Assembly (NCBI GenBank): GCA_018873245.2
Contig: JAEMBT020000001.1
Location: 2,232,001-2,296,000 of the forward strand
From: Archegozetes longisetosus
Taxonomy: Eukaryota > Arthropoda > Arachnida > Sarcoptiformes > Trhypochthoniidae
Direction: 5' to 3'
Length of the DNA stretch: 64,000 nucleotides
Both the position numbers and the translations under genes were made by a program. The notes beneath the pieces are model-generated. The model did no database searches. It was not told the origin of the DNA and saw only the letters and a program-made list of their open reading frames with translations. This document shows positions 36,309 through 49,857 of the stretch, in pieces; position 1 is the first letter of the stretch; every line of letters starts with the position of its first letter.

Positions 36309-36351
<43 letters not shown>

Positions 36352-39300
36352 AAAAATAAGTCGCTCTTTGCACAAATCGTAAAGTGTGACTGATCGAAGT
36401 AAAAAAAATAGAATACAAAGTTTTATTCAAAGCCCATATAAATTCAAATGAAACTTATAACTATGACTTAATAATATGTAGGATTCGTATGTGTTTTGGA
36501 GATTGAAGTGTACAAAAATGATTGGTATATTTGATATATTTGGATATTAAATATTTGGTATATTTGTTATATTTGGATATTAAATATTCAAACGAAGAGA
36601 AAATAGAAACGAAACGGAAACAAATAAACGTCTATTCTATTTGGTTCGATACCAGTAAATTGAATCTAGAAAGATTTCTAGCATTAAGTATGCGATGGAG
36701 TACAATCGGTGTCCATACATTAACTTTATATTGGAAATAGCGATTCGCTATACGTGACTTCAATTTCTTATTAGTCACTTATGTATTTTCATTCATTTTA
36801 ATTTAATTAAGAGAATGCCAATCAACCAAATTGAGATAAAAACTATTCATTTTACTAATTAACAACTCTTTCTCACTAATGTTTACTTTACTTAGTTTGG
36901 AGAAACTGTTTATTACTCCAATAGTAGTTTCACTGCAAACACGTTTGATCTTTTAAGAAATCCTATCACGAATACCACTGCATTCCATTATATATACCAG
37001 TCATTGCTTTTCTCATTTACCTACACTTTTTGTATAACAGTTTCTCATTAATACTTAATGAGAGTTATTTCTACAAAATAGACAGAAAGTAGTGAAAATA
37101 TGAAAGATAGAATCAAATAATTTCGTTACTAATACTATCGATTGATTGAACATAGACTCTGCTTATGTTTGTCAGATGATAAAAGTTAATCATATTTTAA
37201 GTCTGCTTAAATTATACATCTCTCTCCTCTATTAGTCTCCATCTTATTCCCAAATGTTTTTCTTAGTTATATGAAATTCTTCACAAATTCATGCTTTCGT
37301 ATTGATTTCGAGACTGTTTTCTTTACATGAAAGATATAAAAATTTCGATATAATTCTTATTTTTAGATATATGCGAATATTTGAGTAGAACATCGGTTAT
37401 ACTTAGCATTACATTTTCTACTTCTCTATAAAGGCATTGAATTTAAGTTGAAATTGAATTATAGATTTTAGCTAACAATCCAAATGTTCAACTGATATCG
37501 CAATTAGTATTAAATTACCATCTGTAACAATGACGTGAAGACACGTTCAATATTAGTTTGCAATTGAAATGATGCGATTTCTTATTTTAGATAAGACACC
37601 AAAAGTAGCATTCATTTGAAATAAACTAATTTCCTCTTTCTTTATGTTAGATCAAACCTCTAAAACTCCTGAACACATTTCAGAAACTTCTTAAGACATT
37701 TGAAAAACTTTTTAAGACATTGGACTCTAAAACGTAGAGAATATTTGCGTAAAATTTCAACTTAAAGATATGATTGTTTTTCTGAAAAGCTATTTGACGG
37801 AAATGAAGCTGAAATGATTGATTGAATTACTAGTATATTAGATATTTGTATTATTTGTTTCATATGTTTAATGCTTTTAAAATCAAAATCCAATGTTCCA
37901 AATAAAAGCATTATTCCTAAGAAATGTTGAAAATATTTTTAGACTTGTTTTCATATATTTTCATGAAATAAATATCTGTGTTTACCAAATTTTCATCAAT
38001 ATCATATTAAATCTGAAATTAGTAACTTTATTGACAAATAAGAGCCAAACTAATAAGAAAAATTACTAGAGATGAAATAGATATAAAATGATAATCGATT
38101 CAAATATTTTGGACAGTAATATATGTCATACTGGTTGTATTGAATTGGTTAGATTGAAGCGAAGCAGTAGTAAATCTTATAGCATAGTGTATACTCGTTT
38201 ATGAACTACTTCTTATATGGACTAACCTTTTATATTTACATTTTACATGAACATTCGACACAGAGTCTATTATTTGCAAACTACATTGTTCAAAACTATA
38301 TATTTGTTCGAGTATTATCAACAAAATACAAATTTTGTATAACACGAGTATAACAGAGAATTCAGTTGTGACTTATACTAATCCCTAAGTCAAGTTTGCT
38401 TGAGATAAGAAGTAAAAAATCTTAATTGATATATAGTCACAAGTAGTTAATTCAATTGAATATATGTTTATATATTATTTTTCTTCTTTATATGCTACCA
38501 GTTTCAGAGAAGGAAATACGTCAATGGTAAGTGTCTTCTTATTCACATATTACCTTATGATCACTTGTGTTTAGTTGAAAACACTCCTACTCTTGATTGT
38601 GTTTAGCCGAAAACACTCCCACTCTTGATTGTGTCAATTTTCTATTGAACTCTCACGAGGCAGACATCACAATAAAGTATACATATAATCAGTCAGATTT
38701 CATACTGAACACTACCGAACATTTATGTTGAGTAATATATCTGCGCGTTTGATGAGTCGCTTTGTCTATAATGAAGTATAACGAACAAGATACAATATAA
38801 GAGTGATGGATGAAGTACAACTGTATTATATTTATTAAACTAGGCATTTGCAAGCATCACAATAATACAGATAATACAGTAATGACAATGACACATCTGA
38901 GCTAATTGTTCTCACCTAATCACTACTGACAGCTGAAACTAATCAGCAACACCTATACTAACCATTCATTTATTATTCAAGTTGTGATTGAACTTTTAAT
39001 TTTCAATACATTTTCTTGTAACAGTTATAAAGTGCTAACTATTCTAAATTCTACTTGATCCATCAAAATTTAGTGTTTATCATCGAATTGAGTGAATATT
39101 CAAATAAGACTTAAGCTTGAGCTAATTGCAATTGAGTTCAGTGAAAATAATATATTTTGCATTTGACACATAAGGTTGAGCAGAGAACTAAGCCATCGTA
39201 TGCTGTTTACTCATATTGTTAAGTTGCAGTTTAATTTGTATTTCAAATATGATATTTTTAATATTTCTCTTTTCAGTATTACTGTATTTGCTGTATTGAG

Positions 39301-42300
39301 ATATACACTTACAAGCTTGATAATCCTCGATAGCAACAAGAAAGAGACTGTTCCTCTGTCAACCTCCTCTGATGCGTACTAATTTGCTGCTAAATTTGAT
39401 TTGCAATTTACTTTGATTACAACGACGAGCATCCAATAAGTTTATTAATATGCTCTATATGAGGAACTGATGACAAGGCATGACTATCGGTTGCCGTCGG
39501 GGGCAAATAAGTAGACAAGTGTAGAATGTTGAAAGTAACTAAAGCAATGCAAGCATTGATTTCAGATAGATCTTGCTAACACTGCACTGGTACAATCTGC
39601 TTGAAATATAACAGTATGGGTCTAATCATTAAATTGATATCAAGCTATCATATAATTAAGCGCAACACAATCTCACTCCAGACCACTTGCTGTCATATTC
39701 ATTGAATTTAATCATTGAACATATTAACCAGATATTTTTGGCAAATTCATTTCAAGTTTTCAAGTTGATCTCTATTTATCATCTAATATATCGATCCAAT
39801 CAGATCTCATTGAATTGTTGTCATTAAAATGTTTATGAGAATTGTTATGAGAAACTCATCAAACTGTTGATCAATTGTCAAATTGAAAACATATTAGCAA
39901 TAGTATAGGTAAAGTAATAGAAATAAAATATATTTAATTAAATAAGATTAAAAATGATTGACAGCGTTTGGTAAAGTTGAACGTATTTAATATATTTGGC
40001 ATTAAGTTAGTTAGGAATGCAAACAGATGTGCTGCAGGAATTGAAAGCAAAGCGGTCAGGATTACAACATAGAATATTCTGTACTACCAGCATATTCTCA
40101 ATATGCTATTACTTGCCATTGTATGAGTTGGACAAAATTCTGGTTGCATTGCTTTCAACCAGTCTGTTGTACTCCAGAGAATTTGTGCTACTATCGTGTT
40201 ATAGCAGATTCTGAAATCAATATCTCACAACATATATATATATATATATATAATTCACGCATCTTCTTCTATATTACTTTCACTCTTGAAAAGTGGTCAC
40301 AAATCAAAAGTCTCAATTATTTGCTTATTTTCATGTTTTTCTTTTCTCATTCTTTATGGTTATTTTAGTTTTTAGCTCTTTATTCTTTATTAGTTAAATC
40401 AGCTCTTAGGGATAAGAAACTAACATGTTTAGTTAAATATAATCTTATATATACGATAATAATATATTTTTATTAAGAAGAATATTATGCTAATTCAATG
40501 CTGAAACATTTAATAAAGAAAGACATGATGTAGATGATTAATTTTGACTTTACTCCTAATGTGAAGAACAAATTTATGGATTCAATATATTGTCTCATTG
40601 ATTTTCTTCAACACTCTTCTCAAATAATCCTAAAACTAAAGCCTTTGTAATGATTTAAAAACACGACTCCCTTAAACCTTTCCTATTAGTAGTGATAAAT
40701 ATTAGACCAAAAGTTTTTGCATGTTTCAGAGCATAATCAACCAAAATAAAGGTTCGGAAATGCTGGTCATAGTGTAACAATTGTTACAGTTACCAGTGCT
40801 GAGAAGAATAAATTGGAATTAGTTCAGTTGCAATACTCATAAAAAGTGAATAGCGTATAACGGAGTACCGTGCAGTATAGCAGCAAACCTGAAAAGTTAC
40901 CAAATATTATCTAAATTTATTCGAAACCTTTAAAAGTGTTGAAAAATCTTCAACAGTCCTTCATCTGCGTAATTATATTACAAAACTCTGTAAAAACTAT
41001 AAAACAATAGATGAATGTTTGAATAGATTAAAAAACTCATTAATCATGTTTACGCTAGAAGTTGTTTAGATCAGCTATTGATCTATAGATATGATGGTGA
41101 TTAAAAGGATTGTTTAGCATATATAGTGTTATATGGTTGAGAAGTATAGCACAAGACTTTAATTAGCGACTAAATCTAGACGTTTACTCCAAAATCAGAT
41201 AAATGTCTATCTTAAATAAGTCGAGTATCTATCTTAAATATCATCCATTTGAACTATTAAGATAACCAAAATATCTTAGCTTATCATATATCTTAGCTTA
41301 TCACGTGACATTAAGATTGCTTGGCTTTGATCGATTAGTTATAATTTCTAACTTATTAAGGAGTTAATAAGCCATATATAACTGCCTCGCAAACTTCTAT
41401 AGTTTCTAAACTAAGTGAAGAAAGCCTCACAATATTGTTTTTATGCATCTTTACGGTATTTTATTTTCATTCATAATATTTCGATCGATTGTTCATAAAG
41501 ATAAAGAAAATAACTTTTTTGGCGTCTTAGTCACAGTCTGTTTAAACAAGAGGCTTATTGTTTAAGCTTTAGTTTTAGGGATAAATGATTTTTTTATTAC
41601 AATTGACTCACTATTACAAATACTACATAACTTGAAAGTCTACTGGATTTTAAACTTATCAATCACCCTACTGTTTGTATTCTAAGCTAAGACTAATTCA
41701 ATGTAAAACCTTATGCAACCTATTTTAACAATTCACACTTTAATGCGATGTTTCTCATCCAAAATTTATACTTAGTATTGAAATTGATTTGTATACTATT
41801 CGTTTGGTCTCCAGTTTTGTAAGTCGATCAACAAGCGATTCATTACAAATCTGACTTAGAAACTGGTCAGTCATATAAGTACGTTCTACCGACAGATATT
41901 TGACGTGCAAATCAAAATAATAGTAAATTGATCTGCCATATTGATAGTAAACTTAATTATCTGAATACGAATCTCTATTATGAATATTATTAAAGTGATT
42001 GATTGATGCAAATAATCAATATAAGAAATGATAATAAAATATAAGTTAGATTAGAATTTGAAAGCAAATTTTGATGAATACAAGCAGAAGTAACTATCAG
42101 TCAAATTTATAAAACTATTCATTTTAGTCTCTAACTAGTGCTAACTTTGTTTCAAACACTCAAAACCAGCTGTTGGTTAGATACCAATAGAAATTCTTAT
42201 TATAGACTCAAAAATAGTTGAATTGAGGAACAGTTCAATTGTGTAGTAGTTTAGATGAAATGAAATCTATTTGTCTGTAGACTTCATACGACTTCATACG

Positions 42301-45300
42301 ACTTCATACGTTAAGTATTTGCAATACGTGACAAAATTATTATTATCAAAACAAGTTGAACATATTTGATAAAAGTTTGTCAAATTAATACTAAACTGTT
42401 ATAAGAAGTATTAACAACTAATGGAATTGTGATTATATGATAAGAAAGTTATGAATATATTATAGAAGTTATGCACATTTCATATAACACAATAGTATAT
42501 AAGTACTTAAATTATAAATATACACTCATTCTCTTCTATCTAAATAATATATTTTGATTTTGTCGAATCTATTCTCTAAATTTGATTACTACTCTTCAAT
42601 CTATGTACTTTTGTTTAATACTCAATATGACTCAATATAAATAGTCCAAAGATCTGCTTTCAATACGTGCTCTCAAGTTCTCTTCTGAAGATATGTTCTG
42701 AATAGAAATCGATTCTCTAAACATAAAAACACATTGACAAGTTTAGCTATATTTTACCTGTTTATATAAATGTAGTTTTAGCTAAAATTGAAATTTCACT
42801 CAATAATTGAGACTATTTTCAAATTGATTATAGGTTAACAGTTGAACTTTTATTGGTATTATTATAGTTTTACTTCCGTTAAGCATTAGATACATTAAGT
42901 ATGAAACACATTAAGCAAGAGACACTTAAAGCATGAAAAACTTTAGTTTATTTCCTACAGTATTACAAACATTATGACCGTTATTGTTTGTTATTCGAAA
43001 CCTGTTATCGATCAGTTGTCCTACAATAATACAATTGATCTCTTGTATTCTATTCATTAACTCAATGCTATTAATAATCAAACTAAAATAACTGATCAAC
43101 TATGAATCAATCTTTTGTATATTATCTTTATTACCTTCTTATATTTCTATATCAATACGCACTTAATTCTATCTTGAGATTTGGTTTGATTTCTTTTTTT
43201 TTTCATGAGTATGCTCACTGACTCTATTTTTCATTGTATGGTATTCTCTACAATTTTGTAGAATATGATAGAATATAACAGAATATAACAGAATATAACA
43301 GAATATAACAGAATATAACAGAATATAACAGAATATAACAGAATATAACAGAATATAACAGAATATAACAGAATATAACAGAATATAACAGAATATAACA
43401 GAATATAACAGAGTACAACAGAATACAACAGAATACAACAGAATATAACAGAATATAACACAATTTGTTGAATATACTACAATTTTGTAAGATATGCATT
43501 ACTAGGATTAATACTAGTACTGCATAATAGTTGGCAACAATACTGCTTTTAGATGAGCTTGTTTAACAAGCGATTAGAGTTATTTTTAATGATAGTACTC
43601 TTATAGGTATTCAATGATTTAAACAGAAAAGCATTTTCTACAATTAGTACAGAATTACGAGATAGGTATAGATATTTGTTATGAACAACTAAGAAGTATA
43701 GGAATTGATATAAGAAATGAATATATACAAGATTTTGCTTTTGAACAAATTGTTTTATTATAGTTAAAAAGACAATCTAAATTTATGTCGATCCATCACT
43801 TTGACAATTTCTATCTATAAAAGTCATATTTGTAGACAACAAATATTAGATACCAAACTTAGAAGAAATGCTACGTTTTAAGTAACCCATCCTTTTAGGA
43901 GGTATATCAGAAGAGGTATTTAGTATTCTATTAAATTTTAGTAATTTAGTCATTTGTGCAGCTTTAGGGTAAATCACTTTGATCTGAGCTGGTAATTAAA
44001 CAAACTCAATAAGATGGTAAAGGAAACAAGATTGTACATAAACTACAGTTATATAATTGAATCCCTTTAGTAAATATGATTATTTTGAATACCCTTTTAT
44101 CAACACGAATGCCTCCTATCAGATAAATTAAGCAAATCACAATAAAAGGCTAAATTAGTCAAACAATAACCCTTTATAACTCTTTAGACTCTAACCTACT
44201 ATGCTTTCATCTCATTTCTATTCTCATTCATTCTATTTGTTTAGTAATAATTTCATCTTTTTTTTTTTTTTGATAAATTTGTTTCTCAAAAACTCAAATA
44301 TTGTGAATGAATGCAACAAATGAACTAATATGAGAGAACTAAAAAATAATAAACAAATCACAATGAATAAAAGATAGTTTGAAAATAGTAACTCTAATAG
44401 AAATGATTGAAAATTTGGATCGATAAAAACAATTGCTAGGATATGTTTGGAACATAGATATATCTACTATTTTAAAAAAGAAATTCTTGCAGGCAATCTA
44501 CAAAATGAATATAAAAACAATTATATCGATCATTGTCTGCGATCAATTGCCAAACACTTCTATTGTAGTGGAGACAGAGTGTATCATTATTGTTATAGAG
44601 TTTTGAAAGTTCAAAATTCAAAATTCAAAACTCAAAACTCAAAACTCAAAACTCAAAACTCAAAACTCAAAACTCAAAACTCAGTACATATTAATATAAT
44701 AAAATTAATAACGAATCAACTTTCAAAGAGGACTAATAAGAAGAAAGCAAAACCTTGAATGAGTTTTACTATATTTATACACAAAAAACTTATATAAGAA
44801 CTAATATGGAAACGTATATCGTTTGTTCACACTATTATTGATATTTGGTAGATTCTCGTTAGAAGATAGAACCAAGTTAGTGCTCACGTAAACTCTTAAT
44901 ATAGATTGCGAACATTTTTAGTTCTTAAATTAGAAATTCTTTTCTATTTCTCACACAATCACTGCTTCATAAAAGTGAACATCTTTTGTAAATTAGAAGC
45001 AGTTGATCTTACTTAATTCTTATATACGGAATATATATTTGTGAACATTTCAATTATAAGTATAAAGTCAGTTAGAAGCTTCAACAACCGAATCATAGAA
45101 ACGAACAAATAAAATGAAACACAAAAATATCAATATGAATGTTATATTTTTGGCAAAACTAATATGAGTAATAACGTAGTTGTTCATGAATGCGAGCACA
45201 TAGTATAGTTACATAAAGTAGTGTTGACGTAATATATTCAGTAATATACTTTATATTACATTCTCTATTATATTATGTATTATATAATTAATCATTCTCT

Positions 45301-45302
45301 CT

Positions 45303-45343
<41 letters not shown>

Positions 45344-48300
45344 TCTCTCTCACTCACTCACTCACTCACTCACTCTCTATGGTCAAATACGACAAATTTA
45401 AGGAATTCTTTCTAAACTATTTGCTTATGTGTATGAGTAGTACAATAAGCCTTTTCAAAACGAAATTAAACAATCCTTCTCTACTATTTATAACTAACTT
45501 TATCTCTATTATTTATTTATCAATTTTTTACCTCCAATATCTGTTTGCCATTACATTCTTCAATCCTTATTCCCCTCACTCGCACTCAGTCTTATGTTTA
45601 CCAAAATTTAGAGAATTGTGATGTTTGACGTGAATCCCTTCTGGTTTTAGGTATTTATTTATGATTTTCATACGATTAGTTGCAGTATTCATACTTGGTA
45701 GGAATGCTTTCATTCCTCCATTTTGTACTTTTGTAATGGATTTAGAAAGAATTGAAAATAGAATCGAAGCTAGGCTGTTTTAAGTAAAATATAATCGGTT
45801 TACTGGATGTATTTTAAAGAAAAGATAACACATGAATGCAATTCTCTTTTTACCTTATTATGCATATCACATAAGATATGCAAATGTCAATTGAAAACAC
45901 ACATACCAACTATAAAACTAACTCTAACTAATTCCTACCTAACTCCAAACTAATTCCATCCCACATACTTTTCACGTATTAATTTTGCAATTCTAGAAAT
46001 TTACTAAAATCTTTTTGAATATATTCAATTGAATAAAGATGTTGAGAAAATTAACCGAATTCTAAGAAGTAAAAAGTGGTCGTATTTTCGAGAAAACTCT
46101 ATAAAAATTGCAGATTCCTATCAAATGTGCAATTGTTTAGTTTCGAAAAATTCTAAACCTTTTGTAAAATAAAGTTAATGTGCAAATTTTCTGAATGAAA
46201 TTAATGAATGAATTTTGTATTGGTTACAGGTATAAAGGATTCAAAAAAGATTGCCCAAATGGACAGCTCACTGAACAGGTATAAATCTCTTTTTCTTCTT
46301 CTATTAGGCTTTACTATCTATATCTAAAAACAACCTTGCTACTTTAGTCTCTTTATTTATTTCTAACTAACTTGTCTCAAACATTGATCAGTTGTTTGTG
46401 CCAGTTTTGATCTATAAACATCTAGATTGTCATACATTCTCGAGAGTGGAAAAGTTCAATAAATTTCAATTTTCAAGAAACTCAAAACACCATTTTTATG
46501 ATCATTTATCGCCGTGTACCAAGACTATGTGTTGAATGAGTTGATAAGCGCGAACTGTCTAAGGGTATAAAAGATAGTACATATATATTCCGAGGTGTAA
46601 GGGCTCTCTTTCAACACTTGATTGTCCCTCAACTGTCATTTGAACGTTAGCTTGAAGCGAGTTTTTCATATACGGCCATTAAAATTGTTTTGAAAGCGAA
46701 GAGCAGAGAATCATTAAAGAGAGTGAAGCTGAGAAATATTTTTATAAGACCTTGTAGTTGAAGAACAGTCAATCATGTCATTATCTATTATTGATCTAAA
46801 TGCGTGTTAAGCAAATCTTGCAGTTCTTCAAAAGAGGCTTTTTTCAAAAATGACAAATAATTCTAACCCTTAATCGCATGACTCAATTTGTAACACATTT
46901 TCAAATTTCTAAGCTGCCGAATGCATCGAAGACTTAGCTAAGGTTAGTTATGATAAATAGCTTGGATAATAATGATTATTAGTTATGCTTAACACTGTTC
47001 GGCTTCAAAATGAACTCCAGCAAATTTGAATTTGATCTTAATGTTCAAAACAAGATAATTTAGAAAATAAATCGCGAGCAGTATATTAATTTGCATTGAA
47101 TTATTTAAATCAAATGAGTCAGTATCTAAAGATGATCAAAACTGTTATATCCGAGTTGAATGTTGTTGATTAAAGTCCTTTATCGCAAATTTCAATTATT
47201 GAGTATTTTAAAATAAAGATATCCTAATTAATTTAGGCGTGAAAATCAGTTAATCAATAGTTGAAAATATGATAAACGGCTTGTCAGATGGCAACAATTT
47301 GAAATTATCTTAAAAGAAGTAGGAAAAGGTCTAAATGATGTTTTATCATTCTCTTCCTGTATATATTTTGTTGTATAAAAAATGATATATTCGCTACTAT
47401 GTGAGTGATAAAGAATGAACGGAATCAGAATAAATAAATGATTTTCCTTCATTTTCTCAGAGCCATTCGTGAAAATCAATACGAGTTTTTAAATTATATC
47501 AAAAATCTTACTCAGTCTCCGAGTATTTGAAGTATAATCGATTTAAACGCTCAGACCCTTAACTGTAAATTGTATTGGATTGAATGAGATAAGTGCTAAA
47601 CCCAACTAAATGATAGCGTGTCAACTCTAATTATGATAACATTTCAATTTTGATCAATTATTTCGTTAAAAATCAACCTAAATTTCAGTCTACAAACACA
47701 GTTTAGGATTATATGGCTTTTGAGGAAACTGATTATTAGAGGAATGTGCGAAAAACAACTTTAGACTAAAACCTGGACTTTCCTTTCAAGCATGAAAAAT
47801 ATCAGTAGAAAGCAATAGTAGAGAATAGAGTTCAGTATAAATCGTAATAATGTTAATCTAAAGTGCAAACATAGTTGCAATCCTTCAAACACATTGAGCT
47901 TTAAATTGAAATTTTGTTTAATCATCTTAAACTGTGACCAAAAGAGAAATTCTGCAATAATTCAAAGAGAAATTCTGCAATAATTCAAAGAGAAATTCTG
48001 CAATAATTCAAAGTACAAAAGAGAAATTGTGTAATAATCAGAACTACAAAAGCTTTATATAACACAATGCTTCTGTGCTAAACTTCTTAGAGACAAGTTC
48101 TTTAATTAGTATTCATTAGATGCTGTTCAAAGTGTCTCTTAAGGTAAATAATGAGATGAGTTATAAAAACGGCACGAATTTCTTTCTGATTATCAGACAT
48201 TCTTTTAATTTGATACTTGAAGTGATTGAGATGTGAATAAGTAATTAAGAAATAGTGGTAAAGTTGAATAGAGATGTAGATAATAGAGTGGATAAAATAG

Positions 48301-48580
48301 GAGAGAAAATGAAAGAAAATGAAAGAATATTAACAAATTCATTATTTATTCAGGGCTTTCTTCGTATATACAAACAATTTTTCCCTCACGGAGATCCATC
48401 TAAATTTGCATCACTAGTCTTCAGGGTTTTTGACGAAAATAAGGTAAATCTCATCTATTCATTTATTTATTTAACATGTTTCTCATTACTTAAATTCTTT
48501 GTTTTATTCTCATAAATTCAGGTAAAATAATTACAATAGTTTAACTGCTGCGTATAGTTTACCTCAAAAGATAGAGAGAT

Positions 48581-48614
<34 letters not shown>

Positions 48615-49818
48615 TCTGAAGGGATCGTTAAGTGATAAATAAAGTGAGATGTGTGAAGTAAGTGTAAAGCCGAGTAAAGATACTATAGATGTATATGTTT
48701 ACTTAGGAGTATAGCAGACTAGAAGTTTACGTATGTTTATATGTTTACTTATATCTAGTAGTCAAAGACAGTCTCAAATATAAACTGTTCGATCAATATT
48801 GAAAATAAAGCAAACCATTTTATTTTTATTCAATAATCAATTCTTTACTATAAGTAAGGCGTTGCTTAATATTTGTTTATCCATATATGACTTGTCATCT
48901 ACTCAACATGTTGCTCCCCTTTAAATTTATTTTCTACTTTATAGCCCCGTTAGACTCATCAATACCTTAACACATGATCAGTTATTGATTGACATTATTT
49001 TTGTGCAACTTTTCATGAATTATATTTTTCTTAACTGCTTATTCATAACGACAGTACGTGGAAAACAGAGCAAAATTGCCTAACGTTGCGCACATAATTT
49101 GTGGATGAATACATAGATCCTAATACTCTAGTCTTGACGATTCAGATGCATGAAGCAGAGTAATGAAAACATATTTGAATTAAATTTGATCGATGAAATT
49201 ATTTGCATGAGTTAGAGCTGAAAATGAATGAATTAATATTTAGACTGAATAATTGATGTAGAACTAGCTGAGAAAATATGAAATAGCGAAGTGAAAAGTT
49301 AGAAATAAAACAGATTTAGAGTTGAGTGAATGGAAGACTGAAGACCAGAAAGCCTGAAGCCCCTTATCATATACTGCTTATTATCGCATGGCTTACCAAA
49401 ATGATAGATGACTGGCGGCCACTAAAGAAAACATGACCAGAATATACTTTCCATTTCCATACATTAATGCATGACATCGACAAAAATGAAGTCAGTTTTA
49501 TATGCTTAATATCCATTTCACATTCTATGTGAGTTTACAATCAAATTTGATAGTTCTGAATGCCTACATTCACCTCAATAACAATAAATTCGTAATCTTT
49601 TGGAAAATAACTTTATTCTAATATTCTTTATATTCGATTCTTTATGGCATTTAAGCTATTTGCTAATTCACTCTAGGGCATAGTATGCTTTTTAATTCAA
49701 ACCTACTAAATCTAAATGCTTCTATCAGTAAGATAGTTAACAGTAAATTAACTCCAAATATTTTTATTCGTATTTTAATATCAGGTGTTGACCATTGTAT
49801 TTGTGAGAATGATTTAGG

Positions 49819-49857
<39 letters not shown>

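Larger units (their letters stand above)
27929..38501 (+). other. Frequenin intron 1 (10.6 kb)
   Basis: No nested gene was found on either strand; open frames here are short and show no family resemblance. It holds GA tracts at 28801-28839, 30332-30396 and 36312-36347, a TC tract at 31489-31535, a (TA)n run at about 34209-34231, a 10-bp AGAAATAAGT triplet repeat near 32307, the hairpin at 28529-28577 and a TIR element at 30922-31094. A duplicated ~45-bp block (CTTCACATTTTATAT...) lies at about 28355-28440. Confidence 0.6.
38527..46229 (+). other. Frequenin intron 2 (7.7 kb)
   Basis: No nested gene was found. It contains a 10-bp ACTTCATACG triplet repeat near 42281-42310, the 10-bp minisatellite at 43261-43460, the 7-bp repeat at 44610-44683, a CT tract at 45306-45378 and a short (TA)n at about 40232-40251. 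The open frames on the minus strand at 43169-43499 are artefacts of the minisatellite. Confidence 0.6.

Noticed and set aside
36600..36680. GGTTCGATACC resembling a tRNA B box
   Set aside because: The flanking bases do not form a five-base T-arm stem, and no acceptor, D-arm or anticodon arm could be fitted.
43169..43499. Three overlapping minus-strand ORFs with hydrophobic repeats ([10 protein letters not shown])
   Set aside because: They are translations of the GAATATAACA minisatellite in three frames; no codon-like conservation or start context.
48255..48353. In-frame extension upstream of frequenin exon 4
   Set aside because: The frame is open but the sequence before the CAG acceptor at 48353 is not frequenin-like. 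The exon 3 junction (LTEQ|GFLRIY) is unambiguous.
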